Under the pieces are notes generated by a model. That model saw nothing but the letters and a program-made list of their open reading frames with translations. It was not told where the DNA came from and did not search any database. Source: Halegenticoccus tardaugens (GTDB lineage: Archaea; Halobacteriota; Halobacteria; Halobacteriales; Haloferacaceae). From it: DNA of 64,000 nucleotides. The stretch spans positions 372,001-436,000 of the forward strand of contig NZ_SDIC01000003.1 of the NCBI RefSeq assembly GCF_004116405.1, read 5' to 3'. Within the stretch, counting starts at the first letter, position 1. The number at the start of each line of letters is the position of its first letter. The position numbers were made by a program, and so were the translations under genes. Positions 19,986-29,218 of the stretch are shown piece after piece.

Positions 19986-20045
19986 GCGGCCGTCCGCCGC
20001 CGGCCACCCGACAATCACTTTGCGACGCCGGCTCCTCTCTTCGTC

Positions 20046-20432
20046 ATGGATTGCCCGCACTGCGAGACGACGGCGGTCCCGTTCGCGGTCCCGGCGGACG
20101 TCCGAGCGCACGCGCCCGACGGCTCCGATCGCGCGGCGATCTGCCCGACCTGTCTCCGCGTCTATCCGACCGACGAGGACGCCTCGAATCCCGATTTTTC
20201 ACGGATCGGCGACTTTTTCCCCGGCGGGGAGGCGGGGGCGACGGCGGCGCTGCTCCTCGGCCTGCTCGATTCGCTCGCGCTCAACCGCGCCGCCATCGAA
20301 ACGCTCTGTGCGCGCGCGGAACGCGCGGGAGCCGATCCGCTGTTACTCCTCGATCGGCTGACCGCGGCCGACGTCGATCCCCACTTCGACCTCGAACGGC
20401 GGCGGGTCCAGCTCGAAGGATCGCTCGAGTGA
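20046..20432 (+). CDS. small zinc-ribbon protein (DUF6276-like)
   Basis: 128 residues. Two CxxC knuckles, CPHC (3-6) and CPTC (33-36), form a likely zinc ribbon at the N-terminus, followed by a helical domain (about 60-125). It resembles a haloarchaeal family I recall as DUF6276, of unknown role. Single gene downstream of atpD, 60 nt away. Confidence 0.65.
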   Translation: MDCPHCETTAVPFAVPADVRAHAPDGSDRAAICPTCLRVYPTDEDASNPDFSRIGDFFPGGEAGATAALLLGLLDSLALNRAAIETLCARAERAGADPLLLLDRLTAADVDPHFDLERRRVQLEGSLE

Positions 20433-20549
20433 TCGGAGGGGGAGTGCGTCTCGCGAGGCGAAGAATCATTCTAAAAAACGTATTTAATTAATAGAAAATA
20501 TTGCCGCATAAAATGGGTTAATACTGATCGAATATCTAATACGACGACG

Positions 20550-21098
20550 ATGGAAACCGTCCGAGCCGAACGGGTTCGATACCGGCGGGACGAAGCCCGG
20601 CGGCTGGCGCGGACGGACATCCACGAGATACTCGGGAACGACCGCCGTCGTCGCGTGATGGAGCGGCTTCGTCGGGACGACTTCCTCGCGCTTTCGGACC
20701 TCTCGGCGGCGATCGCCGCGGCCGAGGCGGGTGAGTCGCCGCCGCCGCGCCGCGTTCGGCGGAGCGTGTACGCGTCGCTGCACCAGACCCACCTGCCGAA
20801 GCTCGATTCGATGGGCGTCGTCGCGTACGACGCTGACGCGAAGGTCGTTCGCTACGAACCGGGCGCGGAGCGGGTGATCGCTGCCATGGACGCCGTCGAG
20901 TCGACGGGCACCGTCGACCGCTGGGCGTGGTCCTACCTCGCCCTCAGCGTCCTCGCCCTCCTCTCGTTTCTGGCTCACGTCGCGGGCGTGTCGACGCCGA
21001 CGTTCCTCGCCACCCACCACTGGCAGGGGATCGTCCTGAGCGTGCTCGCGGTCTCGGCGGCGTACCACTGCGGCCGTCGCCGGAGCGTTCGTCGGTGA
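20550..21098 (+). CDS. winged-helix protein with C-terminal membrane segments (DUF7344-like)
   Basis: 182 residues. A winged-helix domain (about 20-105: IHEILGNDRRRRVMERL, then LSDLSAAIAAAE and SVYASLHQTHLPKLDSMGVV) is followed by two hydrophobic segments (about 128-148 and 155-175). This is a common haloarchaeal arrangement of a membrane-tethered putative regulator. An AT-rich promoter region with several TATA-like stretches lies at 20470-20545. The target is unknown. Confidence 0.7.
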   Translation: METVRAERVRYRRDEARRLARTDIHEILGNDRRRRVMERLRRDDFLALSDLSAAIAAAEAGESPPPRRVRRSVYASLHQTHLPKLDSMGVVAYDADAKVVRYEPGAERVIAAMDAVESTGTVDRWAWSYLALSVLALLSFLAHVAGVSTPTFLATHHWQGIVLSVLAVSAAYHCGRRRSVRR

Positions 21099-21116
21099 CG
21101 GTCGGGGTGGCTCGGC

Positions 21117-22361
21117 TTATACGCCCGTCGAGTACCGCAGAATCCCCGCGACGCCGCCGAACGCGTCGTAGAGCTGTTCTCCCTTCTCGAAGTCGGTGCT
21201 GATGAACTTCGTCTCCGTGCCGCGCTGTTCGGCGATCCCCATGAGGTGTTCGATCAGGTCCTCGCGCTCTACGACCTCCGCGGTCGCCCCGTTCGAGCAC
21301 TCGTGCTCCGGCGTCGAGTGCCGGCGGTCGACCACTTCGAACTCCTCCTCTCCGTCGCACTCGTAGACGACCACGTCGCGTCGGAGATCCTCGCTGAGGA
21401 GAAGCCGGTCCACGGAGCCCATGACGAGGTTCTTCCGGGTCGCCTCGAACCCGTAGGTGGCCTCCTCGCCCGTGTGGAGCTTCTCGAAGAACTCCTCCAT
21501 CTGGGCCTTGTCCTGCATGATCTCCTGGTCCGCCAGCACGTCCTGCGCGGCGTCGACGAGGTCGTACAGGCCGGATTCGTCGGTGTAGGCGACGTCGAAC
21601 TTCCCGACGACGTTGTCCTGAATCTCGTGGTGGAGGTACCCGCCCTCGAGGAACTCGTCCTTCGTGGGCGAGGGGCCGCCGACGAGTATCCCGTCGAGTT
21701 CGTGGCGCTTCGGGACGAAGAGATCGTTCGCCATCTCCGCGACCTCCTGGTAGAAGTTGTCGATCGCTTCGAGCCGCAGGCGGGCGAACCGCTGGGCGGA
21801 CTGGCCACCTTTCCGCTGTTTGCCGGGGACGAGCGACGAGGTCGACTTGACCGGCTCGACCCGCTTGCCCTTCAACCAGCCGACGTTCGCCTCGCGCCGG
21901 TCGAGGACGACCAGCCCGAAGAGGCCCTTGTCGGCGAGCATCTCCTCCAGCGGCTCCGTGAGGAACGCCGAGTCGCAGTGGTAGCGGAACGACTCGACCG
22001 GCTGCGGCGGGCTTTCGAGCGCCTTCGTCACCATGGTCGTCTGTCCGCCGCCCGAGTTGACCGCGCCGCTGAAGAGGACGATCCCGTTGTCCGGCGGGAA
22101 CGTGTCGTAGTAGCGCAGGCGATCTTTGATGCTCGTGAGCGCGTCCTGGACGTTCGTTCGGGTCTGCTTCGATTTGATGTTGCTCGCTTCGCTGTGTTCT
22201 TGGATCACGTGGTCGACGACGTCGGAGATCTGCTTGTCGGGAGGGATGTAGATCGTGACGAGCTGGGTTCCGGAGCCCTCGTACTCCTGGAGCTCCTCTA
22301 TGACCTTCCGGAACTCGTACTTCCGTCGGTCCTCACCCGCATCTTCGGCGTCCGTACTCAT
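21117..22361 (-). CDS. prf1: peptide chain release factor aRF1
   Basis: 414 residues. It reads all three stop codons and triggers peptidyl-tRNA hydrolysis. NIKS is at 61-64, YHCDSAF (the YxCxxxF motif) at 127-133, and the catalytic GGQ at 185-187 within GKQRKGGQSAQRFARLR. The C-terminal domain carries a Cys-containing minidomain (YECDGEEE, EHECSNG). The start is set at 22361 (MSTDAEDAGED); upstream frame is non-homologous. It ends 18 nt from the convergent DUF7344-like gene and is divergent from minD. Confidence 0.97.
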   Translation of the reverse strand: MSTDAEDAGEDRRKYEFRKVIEELQEYEGSGTQLVTIYIPPDKQISDVVDHVIQEHSEASNIKSKQTRTNVQDALTSIKDRLRYYDTFPPDNGIVLFSGAVNSGGGQTTMVTKALESPPQPVESFRYHCDSAFLTEPLEEMLADKGLFGLVVLDRREANVGWLKGKRVEPVKSTSSLVPGKQRKGGQSAQRFARLRLEAIDNFYQEVAEMANDLFVPKRHELDGILVGGPSPTKDEFLEGGYLHHEIQDNVVGKFDVAYTDESGLYDLVDAAQDVLADQEIMQDKAQMEEFFEKLHTGEEATYGFEATRKNLVMGSVDRLLLSEDLRRDVVVYECDGEEEFEVVDRRHSTPEHECSNGATAEVVEREDLIEHLMGIAEQRGTETKFISTDFEKGEQLYDAFGGVAGILRYSTGV

Positions 22362-22543
22362 TGCTCCTACTAGCCCGGCCGGCGGGTAAGTAACCTTTGA
22401 CTGTCGCCGCGAGCCGGAAACGCGGCCGTTCGACGCCGTTTCGGACCGCGACGACCCTCCCGAAGATTCGAACCGATCGCGCGCGCCTCGGGATCGAGGA
22501 AATATATTTATGTAGTAATGACCAACACTGTGACCAATCACCC

Positions 22544-23644
22544 ATGGTTCGCGTGTACGCGGTCGCGAGTGCGAAAGGCGGCGTCGGGAAGACGACGACG
22601 GCGGCGGCGCTGGGTGCGGTCCTCGCCGCCGGGGGACGCCGGACCGCCGTCGTCGACGCGGACGTCGGGATGGCCAACCTCGGGGGGACGCTCGGCGCCG
22701 ACGCCGACGCGGCGACCGTTCACGACGTGCTCGCGGGGCTGGCGACGCCCGGGGAGGCGACGTACGAGGGACCGGCCGGTCTGTCGGTCCTGCCGGGCGA
22801 CACCGATCTGGCGGCGTTTCCCGACGCCGATCCGGCCCGCCTCGGCGAGCTCATCGACGCGCTCGCGGACCACGACTTCGTCCTCGTCGACACCGGCGCG
22901 GGGTTGAGCCACGACGCGGCGCTCCCGCTCGGGCTCGCGGACGGGGTGCTCCTCGTCTCGACGCCGGACCGGACCGCGCTCCGCGACACGGCCAAGACCC
23001 GGGACGTCGCGGAGCGGCTCGGCGGTCGGATCGCGGGCGTCGCGCTCACCCGCGTCGATCCGGAGGGGTTCGACGCCGTCGCGGTCGGCGAGCACCTCGA
23101 CGTCCCCCTGCTCGCGTCGATCCCGGAGGACCCGTCCGTCGCCGCCGCCGCGGACGCGAGTGAGCCGCTCCCCTCGTACGCGCCGGACTCCCCGGCGGCC
23201 GAGGCGTACCGAACCCTCGCGAGCGAACTCGTCGGCGAGGCCGTCCCCGCGACGGTTCTCACCGACGCGGGCGAGACGCCCCGCTCCGACGGCGGCGACG
23301 GGCCGTCCGTAGCCGCCCCGTCCGACGACGACTCGGCCCCCGGGGAGCCGCCTTCCGACGGCTCGCCTTCCGCCGGGACCGCCGAGACCGCGCCGGTCGA
23401 AGAGGCGGGGTCGCCGACGGACGGCGCGTCGAGACGATCGGCGGTCGGGGACGACGGAGGCGGCGGTCCGAACGACAGGGACGATGCGGGCGACGGCGCA
23501 GGCGACGTCGACGACTCGGACGCCGGAGCGGCCGACGGCGCGGACGACGCGGGCGTCGGCGGAGATCACGAAGCCGACGCGAACGGAGAGGACGACGCGA
23601 ACGACGGCCGCAGAAAAGGTTTCCTCGGACGACTGTTCGGGTGA
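22544..23644 (+). CDS. minD: MinD/ParA-family ATPase with acidic linker and membrane-targeting tail
   Basis: 366 residues. The deviant Walker A KGGVGKTT (11-18, signature Lys11) is followed by DADVGMANL and FVLVDTGAGLSHDA. After the ~235-residue ATPase core comes a Gly/Asp/Ser/Pro-rich tail of about 115 residues ending RRKGFLGRLFG, a short amphipathic helix like the MinD membrane-targeting sequence. Archaeal MinD homologues position machinery such as archaella and chemosensory arrays; which role this one has is unknown. A TATA-like AATATATTTA at 22501-22510 precedes the start. Confidence 0.85.
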   Translation: MVRVYAVASAKGGVGKTTTAAALGAVLAAGGRRTAVVDADVGMANLGGTLGADADAATVHDVLAGLATPGEATYEGPAGLSVLPGDTDLAAFPDADPARLGELIDALADHDFVLVDTGAGLSHDAALPLGLADGVLLVSTPDRTALRDTAKTRDVAERLGGRIAGVALTRVDPEGFDAVAVGEHLDVPLLASIPEDPSVAAAADASEPLPSYAPDSPAAEAYRTLASELVGEAVPATVLTDAGETPRSDGGDGPSVAAPSDDDSAPGEPPSDGSPSAGTAETAPVEEAGSPTDGASRRSAVGDDGGGGPNDRDDAGDGAGDVDDSDAGAADGADDAGVGGDHEADANGEDDANDGRRKGFLGRLFG

Positions 23645-23683
23645 AACGGGAAGCTCTTTTACCCGCCTGTTCGGACACCCGGT

Positions 23684-23830
23684 ATGGCGAACGACGACAC
23701 CGCAATCCCGTTCTGGTGGATCGTGCTGTTTCTGCTGTTGGCCCTCGGGTTCGGCGTGGCGACGCTGTACGCGGTCGGCGGCAGCATCATCGATCCCACC
23801 GCGGTCGCCCTGCCGGTCTCGTTACATTGA
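23684..23830 (+). CDS. 48-residue single-pass membrane peptide
   Basis: The frame begins [20 protein letters not shown] and is one hydrophobic helix with a short outside tail ([17 protein letters not shown]). A TTTTA box (23657-23661) is centred 25 nt before the ATG, which is good leaderless geometry. It follows minD by 39 nt and overlaps the 3' end of convergent argS by 9 nt. Such tiny membrane proteins are easily missed. No family recognised; a helper of MinD or of the membrane is only a guess. Confidence 0.65.
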   Translation: MANDDTAIPFWWIVLFLLLALGFGVATLYAVGGSIIDPTAVALPVSLH

Positions 23831-25579
23831 GGTCGGCGCTTCGACGCCCAGGGCGCCCAGCGCGTTGGCCACCGTCGCCCGCGACGCGTTGACGAGCGCC
23901 AATCGCGCGTCGCGGCGGTCGCCGTCGGACCCGAGCACCGAACACTCGCGGTAGAAGGCGTTGAACGTCTCCGCGAACTCGCGGGTGTACGTCGCGACGA
24001 CGTGCGGTTCGAGGTCCGCCGCGGCCTCCTCGACCACGGCCGGGAACCGGGCGATCGTCCGGAGGAGCGCGACCTCCTCCGCGGTGTCGAGAACTGACGG
24101 GTCGACGTCCCTGCCCGCCTCGAACCCCTGCTTTTCGGCCTCCGCCAGGATTCCGCAGCAGCGGGCGTGGACGTACTGCACGTAGGGCGCGCTCTGCGCC
24201 TCGAAGTCGAGCGCGCGCTCCCACTCGAAGGTGATCGCCTTCGTGGGCTGCTTCGAGACGATGTCGTACCTGACGGCCCCGATGCCGACCTGCCGGGCGA
24301 TCCGCTCGATGTCCTCCTCCGCGAGGTCGTCGTCGCGGATGCGCGAGTCGAGGCGCGCCTCCACCTCGTCGCGGGCGCGGACGACGGCCTCGTCGAGCAG
24401 GTTGTCGAGGTCGATGCCGGTCCCCCGCCGCGTGCTCATCTTCCCGTCCGGGAGGTTCACGTACGAGTAGATCGCGTGCGAGAGCTGGCCCGTGTCGTTG
24501 CCGAGGATCTCGAGGGCGGCCTTCAGCTGCTCGGCCTGCAGCTTGTGGTCCTCGCCCAGCACCGTCACGGCGCGGTCGTAGTTCGCGAACTTCCACTCGT
24601 GGTGGGCGAGGTCGCGGGTCGTGTAGAGCGTCGTCCCGTCCGACCGGAGGAACACGAGCTTCTTGTCGATGCCGAACGCGTCGAGGCCCAGCTGCCAGGC
24701 GTCCTCCTCGTAGACGGCGTGCTCCGATCCCTTGAGCCGGTCGACCACTTCGTCGGCGCTGCCGTCGCGGATGAACTCCGTCTCCTTCACGAACGCGTCG
24801 AACTCGGCGGGCAGGCGTTCGAGCGACTCGCGCATCCCCGAGAGCACCTGATCGACCACGCGCTCGACTCGGTCGTAGGTCTCGTCGTCGCCCGCCTCCA
24901 GCCCCCGCATGATCGACTCGATCTCGGCTTCAGCGGCCTCGACGTCCTCCGGGTCGGCCGATTCGAGGTACTGGTTGCCCTTGCGGTAGTAGCGCACGAG
25001 GTCGTAGTCCGCGCGTCGGCGGTCCGGGTCGGGGAGGTCCGACTCGTCGAAGGTCTCGTACGCCCACGTGAACACGGCGACCTGCCGGCCGGCGTCGTTG
25101 ACGTAGTAGTGGCGCTCGACGTCGTAGCCGGCGAAGTCGAGGACGCGGGCGACGGCGTCCCCGAGGATCGGGTTCCGCGCGCGCCCGACGTGGACCGGCC
25201 CGGTCGGGTTCGCGCTCGTGTGCTCGACGACGACGCTCGTGTCCGTGTCGGGCAGGCGGCCGTATTCGTCGTCCTGCGCGGCGTCGAGCGTGTCCGCGAG
25301 GTACGCCTCCGAGGGGTGGAAGTTGACGTAGGGTCCCTGCGAGTCGACCCGCGACAGGTACTCGTACCCCTCAGTGTCGATCTTCGACGCGAGGTCGGCG
25401 GCGATCCCTGGCGGCGGCGCGCCGACTTCGCCGGCCAGTCGGAAGGCGACGCTCGACGCGAGCGTCGCGGGCACGTCCTCCGGCGGCTCCTCGATCCCGA
25501 GGTCGTCGGTCGGCAGCCCCGCCGCCGACAGCGCGTCGGCGAGGGCCGCTTCGACCTCCGCCCGGAACTCTCTGAACAT
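23822..25579 (-). CDS. argS: arginyl-tRNA synthetase
   Basis: 585 residues. Class I synthetase motifs are HVGR (HIGH-type, 130-133, in [16 protein letters not shown]) and KMSTRRG (near 380). The N-terminal additional domain and the C-terminal anticodon-binding domain ending [15 protein letters not shown] are both present. The start at 25579 ([10 protein letters not shown]) matches the family; longer frames upstream are not homologous. It is divergent from the riboflavin operon and shares that intergenic region. Confidence 0.96.
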   Translation of the reverse strand: MFREFRAEVEAALADALSAAGLPTDDLGIEEPPEDVPATLASSVAFRLAGEVGAPPPGIAADLASKIDTEGYEYLSRVDSQGPYVNFHPSEAYLADTLDAAQDDEYGRLPDTDTSVVVEHTSANPTGPVHVGRARNPILGDAVARVLDFAGYDVERHYYVNDAGRQVAVFTWAYETFDESDLPDPDRRRADYDLVRYYRKGNQYLESADPEDVEAAEAEIESIMRGLEAGDDETYDRVERVVDQVLSGMRESLERLPAEFDAFVKETEFIRDGSADEVVDRLKGSEHAVYEEDAWQLGLDAFGIDKKLVFLRSDGTTLYTTRDLAHHEWKFANYDRAVTVLGEDHKLQAEQLKAALEILGNDTGQLSHAIYSYVNLPDGKMSTRRGTGIDLDNLLDEAVVRARDEVEARLDSRIRDDDLAEEDIERIARQVGIGAVRYDIVSKQPTKAITFEWERALDFEAQSAPYVQYVHARCCGILAEAEKQGFEAGRDVDPSVLDTAEEVALLRTIARFPAVVEEAAADLEPHVVATYTREFAETFNAFYRECSVLGSDGDRRDARLALVNASRATVANALGALGVEAPTSM

Positions 25580-25704
25580 GAGAGGTGGTTTTCGAGCGGC
25601 GGGTAAAGGGATTTCTAACCCGCCGCCGCGACCGACGGACTTAGGCCGGCGGTGGGCGTACCGACGGCACGTCTCCTTCGTCCACGACGCGGCCGACACA
25701 CCAC

Positions 25705-25722
25705 CATCCCATATTTGGGATG
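25705..25722 (+). promoter_or_regulatory. perfect 7-4-7 inverted repeat, candidate RbkR operator
   Basis: CATCCCA-TATT-TGGGATG is a perfect 7-bp-arm palindrome ending 19 nt before the TATA-like box at 25741. In archaea the riboflavin kinase with a fused HTH (RbkR) is known to regulate riboflavin genes by binding palindromes, and the first gene here is exactly such a fusion. The site fits an autoregulatory operator; binding is inferred. Confidence 0.6.
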
Positions 25723-25740
25723 CATCTCATTTCCGCCACG

Positions 25741-25748
25741 CTTATACC
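25741..25748 (+). promoter_or_regulatory. TATA box of the riboflavin operon
   Basis: CTTATACC is centred about 27 nt before ATG 25771, typical of a leaderless haloarchaeal promoter, and supports that start over earlier in-frame candidates. Confidence 0.65.
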
Positions 25749-25770
25749 GCGCCCGTCCCATGATACTCAC

Positions 25771-26475
25771 ATGTCAGAAACTGTAACGGCGAGGGTCGTC
25801 GGACACGACGAACTCGCCGCGCTGAAGCTCGTCGCCCTCGACGGCGGGCTGGCCGGGCCCGTGAAAGTCTCCTGCGCGGGGCTCGCGGATCGGCTCGACG
25901 CCTCGAGCCAGACGGCTTCTCGACGGCTCCAGCGCCTCGACGAGGCCGGGTTCGTCGAGCGCGACATCGTGAGCGACGGCCAGTGGATCACCGTCACGGA
26001 CGCCGGCGAGTCGACGCTCCGGCGGGAGTACGAGGACTACCGCCGTATCTTCGAAGAGGAGGCGACGATCTCGCTCGCGGGGACCGTCACCGGCGGCATG
26101 GGCGAGGGGCGTCACTACATCTCCCTGCCGGGGTACATGGAGCAGTTCGAGGAACGCCTCGGCTACGCGCCGTTCCCCGGGACGCTCAACGTGTCGCTCT
26201 CCGCCGAGAGCGTCCGCGCCCGCGCCGGGATGGCGTCGCTCGACGCCGTCCCCATCGACGGCTGGGAGGACGACGAGCGGACCTTCGGCCCGGCGACGTG
26301 CTACGCGGCGACCGTCGAGTTCGACGGGAAGGCGTACGACCGCGCCCACATCATCGTTCCCGAGCGCACCCACCACGACGAGAGCCAACTCGAACTCATC
26401 GCCCCGATCAAGCTCCGCGACGAACTCGGCCTCGCGGACGGCGACGCGATCGAGATCCTCGTCGAGGGGGCGTGA
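25771..26475 (+). CDS. ribK: HTH regulator fused to CTP-dependent riboflavin kinase (RbkR)
   Basis: 234 residues. A winged helix (about 12-85, with [30 protein letters not shown] as recognition region) precedes the DUF120 kinase domain (about 97-234). Kinase signatures are [13 protein letters not shown] (104-116) and [10 protein letters not shown] (131-140). The enzyme makes FMN from riboflavin using CTP rather than ATP. The HTH fusion is the RbkR form, which also acts as regulator of riboflavin genes in archaea. ribB follows after one nucleotide. A palindrome and TATA box lie just upstream. Confidence 0.93.
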   Translation: MSETVTARVVGHDELAALKLVALDGGLAGPVKVSCAGLADRLDASSQTASRRLQRLDEAGFVERDIVSDGQWITVTDAGESTLRREYEDYRRIFEEEATISLAGTVTGGMGEGRHYISLPGYMEQFEERLGYAPFPGTLNVSLSAESVRARAGMASLDAVPIDGWEDDERTFGPATCYAATVEFDGKAYDRAHIIVPERTHHDESQLELIAPIKLRDELGLADGDAIEILVEGA

Positions 26476-26476
26476 G

Positions 26477-27229
26477 ATGACCCAGCACACGGACGCGGAG
26501 GGCCCAACCGGGATCGACTCTGACGACGAGACCGAGGCCGGCTCGGTCGACGCCTCCCCACCCCGACGGGACGGCGTGTCCGCCGCCGCGGCGGCGTTCC
26601 GCGCGGGCGACCCCGTTTTGATCCACGACTTCGACGACCGCGAGGGCGAGACGGACCTCGTCTACCCGGCCGACGCGGTGACGCCCCGGGACGTCGCCCG
26701 GCTCCGCAACGACGCCGGGGGGCTGGTCTGCGTCGCCTTGTCGCACGAGGTCGCGGAGGCGTTCGGCCTCCCCTTTCTCGACGAGACGATCGACCACCCG
26801 AGCGCCGCGAACCACGACCTCGCCTACGACAGCCGCTCGTCGTTCTCCCTGCCCGTGAACCACCGCGAGACGTTCACGGGCGTCACCGACGAGGACCGCG
26901 CGCTCACCATCGCGGAACTCGCCGCCGCCGCGGACGCGGTCGACGCCCGCGACGGGTACGACGCGGACGACTTCGCCGCCGAGTTCCGGTCGCCGGGACA
27001 CGTCAACCTCCTGCGCGCTGCGCCCGGCCTTCTGGCGGACCGCCGCGGTCACACCGAACTCGGCCTCGCGCTCGCCGACGAGGCCGACCTCCCGCCCGCG
27101 GTCGTCGTCTGCGAGATGCTCGACGACGAGACCGGCGCGGCGCTCTCGAAGGCGTCCGCGCGCGAGTACGCCGAACGGTACGGGCTGCGCTACCTCGAAG
27201 GGGACAGGCTCGTCGAAGCGCTGGCCTGA
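26477..27229 (+). CDS. ribB: 3,4-dihydroxy-2-butanone-4-phosphate synthase
   Basis: 250 residues. It converts ribulose 5-phosphate to the four-carbon unit of lumazine. The acidic loop DDREGETDLVYPA (about 47-59), the RNDAGGLVCVA segment and the C-terminal RRGHTE(L) motif with RSPGHVNLLRA are all visible. The first ~30 residues are a haloarchaeal acidic extension. It begins one nt after the ribK stop, so it is co-transcribed and probably under the same RbkR control. Confidence 0.94.
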   Translation: MTQHTDAEGPTGIDSDDETEAGSVDASPPRRDGVSAAAAAFRAGDPVLIHDFDDREGETDLVYPADAVTPRDVARLRNDAGGLVCVALSHEVAEAFGLPFLDETIDHPSAANHDLAYDSRSSFSLPVNHRETFTGVTDEDRALTIAELAAAADAVDARDGYDADDFAAEFRSPGHVNLLRAAPGLLADRRGHTELGLALADEADLPPAVVVCEMLDDETGAALSKASAREYAERYGLRYLEGDRLVEALA

Positions 27230-27275
27230 GCGCGGCCTCCCGACTCGCGGTCACGGTCCCTCCCTCCGGTCCCGC

Positions 27276-27443
27276 TCACAGATCGCGCCAACTTCGCGTC
27301 GGCGTCCATCCAAGCACCCGCTCCGCCTTCTCGACGCTCACGAGGCTCTCGTGGCCGTCGAGTTCTCCCCGAACCTCGACCCCGGGGTACGCCTCGCGCG
27401 CGAGGTCGGCGCTCGGCGCGCCCGCGGGGCGTTCCGAGTCCAT
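27276..27443 (-). pseudogene. 3' remnant of an NAD-dependent epimerase/dehydratase
   Basis: A 55-codon frame whose last ~35 residues (ELDGHESLVSVEKAERVLGW then SWRDL and stop) match the C-terminal end of haloarchaeal NAD-dependent epimerases as I recall them. The Rossmann domain, TGxxGxxG motif and YxxxK are absent; upstream there are only ~87 nt before ilvE. This is a decayed or deletion-derived stub, not a working enzyme. Confidence 0.65.
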
Positions 27444-27530
27444 GCGTTCGTCCTCTCGCCGGGTGGACGAAAATCCTGCCTTCGCGGCTGTTTCTCATGA
27501 TTTATGCTCTCGGCCGCGAATGGCCAGCGT

Positions 27531-28460
27531 ATGGGCTTCGACGACATGGACGTGGACACCATCTGGATGGACGGCGAGTTCGTGGACTGGGACGACGCGC
27601 AGATCCACGTGCTTAGCCACGGCCTCCACTACGGGACCGGCATCTTCGAGGGCGTCCGGTGTTACGACACCGAGGAGGGTCCGGCGATCTTCCGCTGGGA
27701 CGAGCACCTCGACCGGTTCTACGCCTCCGGAAAGCCGTACGACATGGAGATCCCCTTCGACCGCGAGGAGCTGACCGAGGCGACGCTCGAACTCCTCCGG
27801 CGGCAGGATCTCGAAAGCTGTTACATCCGCCCCATCGCCTTCTACGGCTACGACAGCCTCGGTGTCAGCCCCGGCGACTGCCCGGTGCAGGTCGTCATCG
27901 CCGCCTGGCCGTGGGGGACGTACCTCGGCGAGGACGCGCTGGAGGAGGGGATCAAGGTGATGGTCTCCTCGTGGCGCAAGCACGCCTCCAGCCAGATTCC
28001 GACGAACGCGAAGACGACGGGCCTCTACGTCAACAGCCTGCTCGCGGGCGAGGAGGCGCGCAGGCACGGCTACCGCGAGGCGATCGTCCTCAACAAGGAG
28101 GGGAACGTCGCCGAGGGCCCCGGCGAGAACATCTTCCTCGTCCGCGACGGAACGATCTACACGCCCGGTCTCTCCCAGAGCATCCTCGACGGCATCACCC
28201 GCGACACGGTGATCGAACTCGCCCGCGAACGCGGCTACGAGGTCGACGACACCGCCGTCATCAGCCGCGGCGAGCTTCACACCGCCGACGAACTGTTCTT
28301 CACCGGCAGCGCCGCCGAGGTGACGCCGATCCGGCAGGTCGACAACGTGGAGATCGGCGGCGGGAGCCGCGGGCCGGTGACGGAGGAGTTGCAGTCGGCC
28401 TTCTTCGACCTCGTGGAGCGTCGGACCGACGACCACGAGGAGTGGTTCACCTACGTCTAG
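27531..28460 (+). CDS. ilvE: branched-chain amino acid aminotransferase
   Basis: 309 residues, fold-type IV PLP enzyme that makes leucine, isoleucine and valine from their keto acids. LSHGLHYGTGIFEGVRCY is the N-terminal signature, the PLP lysine is Lys161 in IPTNAKTTGLYVNS, and EGPGENIFLV and FFTGSAAEVTPI complete the site. Start 27531 is preferred because a TTTATG box lies about 28 nt upstream. Convergent with the DUF502 gene, overlapping 4 nt. Confidence 0.94.
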   Translation: MGFDDMDVDTIWMDGEFVDWDDAQIHVLSHGLHYGTGIFEGVRCYDTEEGPAIFRWDEHLDRFYASGKPYDMEIPFDREELTEATLELLRRQDLESCYIRPIAFYGYDSLGVSPGDCPVQVVIAAWPWGTYLGEDALEEGIKVMVSSWRKHASSQIPTNAKTTGLYVNSLLAGEEARRHGYREAIVLNKEGNVAEGPGENIFLVRDGTIYTPGLSQSILDGITRDTVIELARERGYEVDDTAVISRGELHTADELFFTGSAAEVTPIRQVDNVEIGGGSRGPVTEELQSAFFDLVERRTDDHEEWFTYV

Positions 28461-29086
28461 GAACCGTCGCCGTCGGCCCGCGGCCGGCGGCCGAGATCTT
28501 CGACCCCTTCTTCGGTGACGTTGATCGCGACGCCCTCGTCCGTCTCCGCGAACCCGGCGCTCAGGATGCGCGTCAGCGCCTCCTCGACCTTCTCGCCGGT
28601 CTCTTCGAGCCGCGCCGGTTCGACCTCGATGACGAACCCGGTCGTGATGTTCGGGGCCGTCGGCATGAAGAGCACCTCCTTGCCGTCGTCCGTCTGCTTT
28701 CCGGTCTTGAAGGCGGTCATCTTGATGCCGTTCCACGTCTCGATCCGGACGGGCTTTTGGAGGTCGTCCGTGCCGGTGAGCGCCGTCTCGACGGCCAGCT
28801 TCGACGCGTTGTACACCACGCGGATGAGCGGCACGCGGTTCATCGCGTTGTCGATCGCCTCTTCGAGGAGCCGGCCGACGGTCGTTCGCATCAGGTAGCC
28901 GACCGAGAAGACGAGCATCACGAACACCACGATGGCGACGAACACGCGCGCTCCCGGCGGCTGCACCTGGTCTATGAGCGGCAGATCCGCGATCTGCCCG
29001 TACAGCCAGTTGAGAACGAGGACGATGACGATGATCGGGACGAGAACGATGAGGCCGCTTGCGGCGTCTCGTTTCCACGTGGACAT
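28457..29086 (-). CDS. DUF502 family membrane protein
   Basis: 209 residues. Two membrane segments (about 9-30 and 46-70) are followed by the conserved NRVPLIRVVYNASKLAVETA region and a soluble domain. DUF502 proteins (related to plant LIKE-COV) are widespread; their function is not established. Monocistronic, 3' end overlapping convergent ilvE by 4 nt. Confidence 0.88.
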   Translation of the reverse strand: MSTWKRDAASGLIVLVPIIVIVLVLNWLYGQIADLPLIDQVQPPGARVFVAIVVFVMLVFSVGYLMRTTVGRLLEEAIDNAMNRVPLIRVVYNASKLAVETALTGTDDLQKPVRIETWNGIKMTAFKTGKQTDDGKEVLFMPTAPNITTGFVIEVEPARLEETGEKVEEALTRILSAGFAETDEGVAINVTEEGVEDLGRRPRADGDGS

Positions 29087-29218
29087 CTGTGACCGATATG
29101 TGCGTGGGGGACTAATGAGGTCTTCTACCGCCGACCGCGCCGGACCGTCGCGCGCTCACCGCCCGCCGTCCGCGGCGCGCCCACCGCCCGACGATCGCGA
29201 ACCGGTTCGCGGCGGCGC

